The notes under the pieces are model-generated. The model ran no database searches, was not told the DNA's origin, and worked only from the letters and a program-made list of their open reading frames with translations. The position numbers were made by a program, and so were the translations under genes. Positions 57,543 to 64,000 of a DNA stretch of 64,000 nucleotides are shown here, one piece after another. Position 1 is the stretch's first letter. Each line of letters opens with the position of its first letter. Origin of the DNA: Apiospora phragmitis (lineage: Eukaryota > Ascomycota > Sordariomycetes > Amphisphaeriales > Apiosporaceae); assembly GCA_038363925.1 (NCBI GenBank), contig JAQQWL010000006.1, positions 3,080,501 to 3,144,500 on the forward strand. Reading direction: 5' to 3'.

Positions 57543-58999
57543 TCAGGCTAGCTCGGCCTCTAAAACAGCTTGGTTCGCCAGAGGGGACCGCCAGATTCTG
57601 ACGACCTTGAGCCCCGCAGAACCGAGGAGGATGCGCCACTGTCCCTCGGAGCGCTCCTTTCCAGACAAAAACATCATCATAAGCAGGTCAAACGACGTGG
57701 CGTGCGGTGGTGCACCTGTATCGGGCAGCACGTGCTCGTGGATAAGCAGCCTGCTGTAGCCCGGCCTCAAGGCGCCCCGGATGCTGGACAGGATCTGATG
57801 CGCTGATGCGTCGGGCCAGTCATGCAGGATACTGTGCATATAGTATATTCGGGCTCCTACGACAGGAGACTACGTGAGTACGTTTCTGTATCATATGCGA
57901 TCACGGGCTGGAAGGTGACTCTACCTTTGATGGGTTGGGGTTGGAAGAAGTCATGGACCATCTTATTGACCGTGTCAGGGCACTTGGTGCTCTTGATCAC
58001 GGCCGCCGTGTCCTGGAGATATAGCAGCGCATCTTTGTCCGGGTAGACGGCGCGGAACTTGTCGAGGTCGTGGCCGATGTTGCCCCCCACGTCCACCAGA
58101 AGCGGCTGGCTCTCGTCAGCCCCGTCTAACAGGGGCGTCAGGGGGACGATGTTCACCCAGCTGGCCTGGTGGGCCATTTTGCCGCCCAGGCCGCGGTTGA
58201 AGGATGCCCCCTCGCGTGGGTTGTCCGTGTGGTACTGCCAAACATCGCCCTTGTAGCCCTTGGTGTACTGATGGATGCCATCACGCGGGTCAGCTGGTTC
58301 CATGTAGCCCGTCTTCTGGAGATATTCGGGCATCTTGTAGGAGCACGGGAGGCTAGTGTCGTATCTGCAGGGAAAGTGTGAGTCTCTGCTCATATGTTTT
58401 TGCTTGTTTCAGGGAACTATGCAAATTACAAGTAGTTAATCCACTCCCCATAAGCAGGCTGGAGCAGGGACGTGGCAAAAGCACTGGGCCTGAAGACGTC
58501 GGCTGATACCTCTTCCAGCATGTGGTTGGATGCTATATGGCGAAGAAGACGGGCTGTTAAATACAGAGAGTGAGTCTCGACCAAAAACATATTATGTCTA
58601 TCGAAACAAGCCGAGTAGATGGACTCACCAAGGAGTTGCGGGTCGCAGTCTACCAGAGCCGCCAGATCTGTGGTGCTCTCAGCAAGGCCTCCTCGCTCGT
58701 GCCATTTCTCGAATAGCTTTAGATCCTTGGCGACCTTGAGACTTGCCCCCAGAGCGGGCTACAAGACACCCATCCACTTATTATTTTACTATATTCAAGA
58801 TTGATTGAGTTTATAAACTTGCCTGGGTCATGCATAGCCTTGTGACTGTATCCCATGGGGTCTCGAGGCGGGCCACTAGATGATACGCGGCGAGCAGGGC
58901 CTTATATCGATCGGCATCAGAGGCAAAACCGTCGGCACTGATCGAGTCCAGGTCTTGGAGGATCTTGTCCGAGGAGTGGGACGAGGCGTTGGCAGCCAT
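57543..58999 (-). CDS. SAM-dependent O-methyltransferase, 394 aa
   Basis: The exons are 58,999-58,823, 58,758-58,629, 58,553-58,430, 58,364-57,925 and 57,856-57,543, all in phase (395 codons including the stop). The N-terminal half is the helical dimerisation region of class I-type O-methyltransferases. The SAM site is LLVDVGGNIG (about residue 228), and the catalytic His lies in MHSILHDWPD (about 295), followed by LLIHEHVLPD. The first intron is GC-AG rather than GT-AG (CAG|GCAAGT..TTGTAG). The start is the ATG at 58,999; the frame upstream has no earlier ATG. Same strand as the PKS and 1.9 kb upstream of it, so it probably methylates a phenol of the polyketide. Confidence 0.92.
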
Positions 59000-59628
59000 G
59001 GTGATATGATAGTGTGCAGGGAATGTCACAAATTTGCGGTGTTAACTCAATGGGAAGATGAGAATGCAACCGTCTCTGAGGCGTTCGAATAGACCATTTG
59101 AATTCAAAATCCTATAACATGACGGTATTTATGTGTGCTCTTTCAATCACGGAGTGGCTCCTGGATCGGTATCACCGGCCCTTCCGCCATTTCCGTTCGT
59201 GCTTGCCATGAAGTCTTGATCGGCGGCCACAGCGCTTGAGATAAATATATTCCATCCCAAGAGGGCTCATTTATAAATGCCGTCCAATGTACAGGTACAT
59301 TCAACAGATAAGATGCCGAATGTGCATCTGTTTGTCCAAAAACTACGTCATTCTGTCAACAAAGACAATGCATGTTTGGGGTGATACGAAAATTGAACGG
59401 AGTTCTGCTACTTTCCTCCGTATCTTTCCGGGTATGACATTATGGGGACAGGGATGTAATATCTCATAGGTATACATCCATTTAGAATTGATACAACGCC
59501 AACTTGATATGCCGGCTTGATTATAAATTATGTAGCTTTGGTGTGTGTCGCACTATGTATTATGTGAGCTTCCGTGCTATATTGCGATCTAAGATTCGAA
59601 CCCCCTCTCGCTACCACCCCCCTTTCCC
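59000..59628. other. Promoter side of the methyltransferase gene
   Basis: About 630 bp up to the AT-rich block. No ORF with a motif was seen. Confidence 0.4.
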
Positions 59629-60408
59629 TGACACCCCTTTAAAGAGAGTAGTTACGAGTTTAAATTTATAAATTACGACAGTTTAGATTTTATAGATAGT
59701 TTTTTTTATATTTTAAAATAAAATAAAAATATTTTAAATATAATTATTTATAAGTTATTTATTTAAAATATATTTTATTTTATAAATTACATTTAAGTTT
59801 ATTTAAATATATATTATAAAATAATTTAAGATTTAAAATTAATTATTTATTAATTATTTATTAAAGTTTACTTATAAAACTTAAAACGCTTTAATAAGTT
59901 ATATACTTTATTATTTTTAAAAACTTTTATTTATTTTATTATAATTATATAAATTAATAATATTAAAAATATAAAAGAGTATTTTAAAGTCTTTTTATTA
60001 TTATATTAAATTAAATATATTATTATAATACTTTTAAATAAATTATTTATTTAATAATTAAAAAAGAGAGATTTTTTATATAATTTCTATAAAGAAAACT
60101 CGACTTTATTTATAGAATATAAAATTAAATATTAAAATAAAATTAAAATAATACTTTTTATTTATAAAAATCTTTTAATATTATTTAAAGTTATTATTAA
60201 TTTTAAATAAGTATTTAATAATGTTTCTTAAATATAAAAATAAAATACATTATTAATATTAAATTAAATTAAATATAATTTAAGTTTTAATTACTATATA
60301 ATATTATAAAATAAATACGAAATATATTAATAGTTAAACCCGTTTATTTTTATTTAATTTAATATAAAGCTTTAGATCTAGCTCGTCCGATATTTACGTG
60401 GGGTGTCA
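59629..60408. mobile_element. AT-rich RIP-mutated element, 780 bp, with 9-bp inverted ends
   Basis: An extremely AT-rich block starts TGACACCCC at 59,629-59,637 and ends GGGGTGTCA at 60,400-60,408, an exact 9-bp inverted repeat at the composition boundary. TAAA-type bases follow on both inner sides. No coding remains. A small DNA element mutated by RIP is the simplest reading. No target-site duplication was seen. Confidence 0.5.
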
Positions 60409-62330
60409 ACGAGGCGGGGATGACAGCGAGGGGGGGGGGGTCAAATCTTATGTGACTATCCAGTTCCTGTTGGGGTGACTTGGAATCGAATCAAAGGGAA
60501 GAGGCAAAAGACAAAGTGCTATTGAGCGAGGGCCGCATGATAACAGGTTCGGACAATATGCAAGTAATAAGTAGCCGCTGTTTGTATACATGCCACCGGA
60601 GAATTTGAGGTACCTCTAGTCGCATGGGTTAAGTGACAAGAACCGCTGCCCTCTATCGATCCTTTTTACCCCTGTACAGGCCATGTAAACTATACTCAAC
60701 AAGTCTCTTACTGCAGATATAGGATTCTTCAACCTGCAGGGCCATGGACCACTTGTTGTTATCTTTAACGACACATGGCCATCCGAACCGGTTGGCCATA
60801 CCCTCCCTGGGCATATGTGTGGTGTCTGCCACCGTCTTCTCCGAGGAGGCTTATCTAGGTACATTTTCCGTACGCCGTACGATCACCCATGCGACGACCT
60901 GCTGGTATACCCGGATAGAGACAAGATCGCTGCTGCGTGTTCTAGGACTTCGTTACCTCCTGTTGTGAGTACACCCGTGATCGTACCATGCCGGTTCCCA
61001 TCTCCGTTCTCCCGTTCCTCCCGTTCCTCCTCGGTCGGCTCCTGCACTTAACCGAATGGCCGGGCCCGAGGGCGGCAGTAGAGAATTCCCGGGATCTCCT
61101 GAACCCCTGTCGAAATTCAATATTAGCTGAACGGACCAGATTATTTTGTAAAAGCCCACGTGGCTGTTGATACCGCATGTATGTCATGGAGTTAAACAAC
61201 TTATGTTTAGATGAAGGCGTTAGAAGATATTTCTGGGATCATGCACATTTGTGCCGTGATTAGAAAGAAAATTCGGTCTCCCTAATCGACTATAATCAGT
61301 TGGCTAAACATATCTCTCCAAGATTTTAGAAGCTCATATCGTTATGAAGACTTGGCGAGCCTTGGCCCAAGGAAATCCCGGATGGACTAGTTTGAGTTCT
61401 CTCATCGTGTTGGTCTTGTTGTTGACGCTTTTCGTTCCTTATCTACCGCCGCTGCTCTTAGAGAGTAGGTATCCTTAGCCTAGGCCCTCTAGGAGTGTAG
61501 TATTATACGTTTTCGAGTGTAAACCATGAATAGTTTTGACTTGTTTACGTCCATGGGTGAATAGGAAGGAGAGAATGGATGAAGATGGAGTCTGGATCTC
61601 GCCCAAGCTGAAACCTCGACGAGACCCACAGACTCCACTGCATCTCAGCTCCGCCTTACTTGAGCCACTCTCAGCCCCATTCTATTGGTTATCACACAGC
61701 TGAATACTTGTTTTCGGCCGGGGAAATACCTGGGTGAAACGAAGGAAGACGGTTCTCACCGGGCTCAATCACGAATTGAAGAGTTACATTCAGTCGTTAC
61801 CGCGTAAATACCTACTGTGTTCCAGACTGGTCTTTGGCCGAACGGTTATCCGGCATCTGCACCGCATTGTAAGTGGGCATGAGGGAACACGGCCCCGGCC
61901 GCGATCAGTGGGATAAAGCACTTTCGTGGTACTGATCTGCCACGGTGGGCCTTCTCAAGCCAGGCCAAAAGCCAGGCCTTCAAGGGTCCAAAGCGCCGTT
62001 TGTGACAACTGTACTTATTAATAAATTACTGTATCGGTATCGTCACCTGTAGTCACTCAACCTTATTGGGCCATCTGTGCCACGTGGGACTGACAGCAAA
62101 AGTACATGTCGATAGGGTCCAGCCAGGGAGCATGAACGCATTCCTATCTGATCAACACTGATCACAGGCCTTGATAGGTCCGCCCCTTGTTTCGCGCGAG
62201 GGTCTCGGCAACTCCATCCGCCCGCGCCATCCATTCTTCTGGGATTCGGCTCCCCCTGTTAAGTTGTTGTTCCTTGGGCTCATGATACCCACCACCTCTG
62301 AAAAATTTTATTACTACGTTCACACCACCG
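60409..62330. other. Gene-poor region with a possible 44-aa membrane ORF
   Basis: About 1.9 kb of normal base composition. A run of G lies just inside the start (about 60,431-60,440). Overlapping ORFs on both strands (60,616-61,199) lack motifs. A short ORF 61,344-61,478 (+) begins KTWRALAQGNPGW and then a strongly hydrophobic stretch (LIVLVLLLTLFVPYLPPLLL). It could be the first exon of a membrane protein (donor GTAGGT at 61,465), but no second exon was found. Confidence 0.35.
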
Positions 62331-63280
62331 CGTATAAGAATTATACTTAGTTTAAATAAGATATATTATATATATATATATATATTTAGTACGCGCTGGT
62401 ACAGTTTTTATTAATTAATTATAAAAATAAAAGTTTTTTAAAATATTAAAATTATTTTTATATATAAATTTAGTTTATATAAAGTACGAATTTATTTATT
62501 AATAAAAATAAATTCTTTTATATTATTTAAGTTTTATTTATAATAATTATAATAATATTAATATATAATATATTTTATGTTTAAACTTGAAATAAAGTTT
62601 AATATACGAGTATATTTATTAATAAACTTAATTTTATTAACTTTATTAATTTAAAGTATTAGCTTTTTTATAAAATTATATTATATTATTATAAACTTAG
62701 TTTATATTAAATATAAATATAATTTAAACTTATAAAAAAGTGGTTAAAAGCTTTTATTTTTATTATTAAAGCTAATAAAGAAATATACTTTTATATAAAA
62801 GTTAATGTACTTAAAATATAAATAAAATAAACGATATATATTTAAATTAAGTTTAAATATTATATATTTTTAATTATATAACCGGGTGTATAAGTTTAAA
62901 AGGCTTTAAATTAAGATAATAAATAGAATTATTAAAGTTATTAATATTTAAAACTAGTAATATTAAAACTATTATTATTAAAAGTAATAAATTAAAAATA
63001 AATAATATTTAAATATTATTTAAATTTAATACTAATTATAAAAGATTATTTAAAAAAAGGAAAAAACTAATATAATATAAGCTAAGTTTAATTATATAAA
63101 TTTAAGTATTTTAATTAAGAAATCTTTAAACTTAATATAAAAAATATATAACGTTATTTATTATTAAGTCGGCTATATTACTAAGTTAACCACTCTTTTT
63201 TCGATTTACGTAATTAAACTTTAATATATAATATCTTTATAATTATAATATCGATTTAATAAAAAAAATCGTATTGTTTT
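62331..63280. mobile_element. AT-rich RIP-mutated DNA, family not identified
   Basis: TpA-rich sequence with a (TA)n run near 62,368-62,386. No family motif is readable. It is continuous with the pogo-like relic that follows. Confidence 0.5.
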
Positions 63281-64000
63281 AATAATTTAAACGACGCGAG
63301 AAAGTTTAAATTAAATTAATTAAAGAGCTGCTACAAAAGTATATAACGTCTTTAAAACTATACTAAGCGACCGATTTCGCGGTATCGAACCTCGACGCGA
63401 AATTTAATATTTATAATATAAATTTAATTTAATTAAAAAGAGTACCTCGTAATTGTATAGTTAATTTAAATATCTAAAGAATAGCTTTTAATATTAATAT
63501 TATAAGAAATATAAATTTCTTTTAAATTATTCCGCGGTAACCGTGTCGATAAATATTAAAATAAACGCTTTATTAATCGTAACCCGGACTTTAAAACTCG
63601 AATAAACCGTTAATACGATTATTAAAGGGCTTTTTATAAAAATATAGGTATTATTTCTAACTAGTTCGCGCTAGTCGCGAATATTAAAATTAAATACGGT
63701 ATTTTAAATAAAGATGTATAAAATTTTAACGAAACCGGCTTTATAATAAATATAATCGAGTTAATACTCGTTATAATACACGCTAACTATTATAAAAAAG
63801 CGAAATCGGTTTAGCTTAGTAATTAAGAATAATTAACGATTATTAAATATATTAATTTATAAAACTAATATATTCCGCCGTTTTTAATTATTTAAAACTA
63901 ATATTACCTGGTAAACTAGTTTTACGAATACGACTTATTAAGTAATTAAGTAATTAAATCGATTTCTAACGGCTAAACGAATAACGAAACGAGCTTAAAC
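63280..64000 (+). mobile_element. Pogo/Fot1-like transposase relic, third copy, cut by window end
   Basis: Around 63,725-63,750 the + strand reads NFNETGF-like, the same block as in the element at 7,332-9,190. Flanking stretches (AAGGGCTTTTTATAAA, then TATAATCGAG and AATTAAGAATAA) follow in the same order as in that copy. RIP has destroyed all frames. The left end was not located and the right end is outside the window. Confidence 0.6.

Noticed and set aside
62331..64000. Centromere or replication origin because of extreme AT content
   Set aside because: Transposase motif at 63,725-63,750 and similar short blocks elsewhere point to RIP-mutated repeats; no centromere-specific signal.

Overview
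The window is nuclear DNA of a filamentous ascomycete (Pezizomycotina). Genes have short GT-AG introns of about 50-155 bp, often with a visible CTAAC or CTGAC branch site. Fungal-only families are present: UstYa-like, Clr5, DUF6604-like and non-reducing-type polyketide synthase. Five AT-rich blocks carry the marks of repeat-induced point mutation (RIP): TpA-rich, full of stops, and holding transposon relics. They lie at about 1-4,340, 5,460-9,200, 14,815-16,080, 59,630-60,410 and 62,330-64,000. The genus cannot be told from the sequence alone.

Layout. 1-9.2 kb: a RIP-mutated chromodomain Ty3/gypsy retrotransposon, then a small island with a broken UstYa-like gene, then two pogo/Fot1-like DNA transposons lying head to head. 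9.4-19.6 kb: a second, diverged UstYa-like gene, several small genes (including a GFA-domain protein), a RIP-mutated block, two related DUF6604-like ORFs, and one copy of a TA-flanked MITE. 19.6-26.8 kb: DHA1 transporter, short-chain dehydrogenase and a damaged DHA2 transporter, possibly the remains of a second metabolic cluster. 27.4-32.9 kb: an intron-bearing tRNA-Lys(CTT) and an Argonaute with an RGG-rich N-terminus. 33-47 kb: the second MITE copy, a membrane protein, a Clr5-domain protein, a Cys-rich GPI-type surface protein, a small hydrophilic mitochondrial-type protein, a RING-H2 protein, an FMP52-like fragment and a fatty-acid desaturase. 48.1-59.0 kb: a large polyketide synthase followed upstream by an O-methyltransferase.

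The most striking item is the polyketide synthase at 48,097-55,681. It has the back half of a non-reducing PKS (KS-AT-PT-ACP-ACP-TE), but a complete ketoreductase sits in the place where the SAT starter domain is expected, in the same uninterrupted exon as the KS. With the neighbouring O-methyltransferase and desaturase it forms a plausible cluster for a partly reduced aromatic product.

Two window-wide patterns affect the gene models. First, at least five genes need the removal of exactly one base from a homopolymer run to restore a conserved frame, six sites in all. That looks more like insertion-type sequencing error than six independent pseudogenes. Second, several genes carry in-frame TAG where the family or context suggests Trp (TGG), which fits leakage of RIP into unique DNA.
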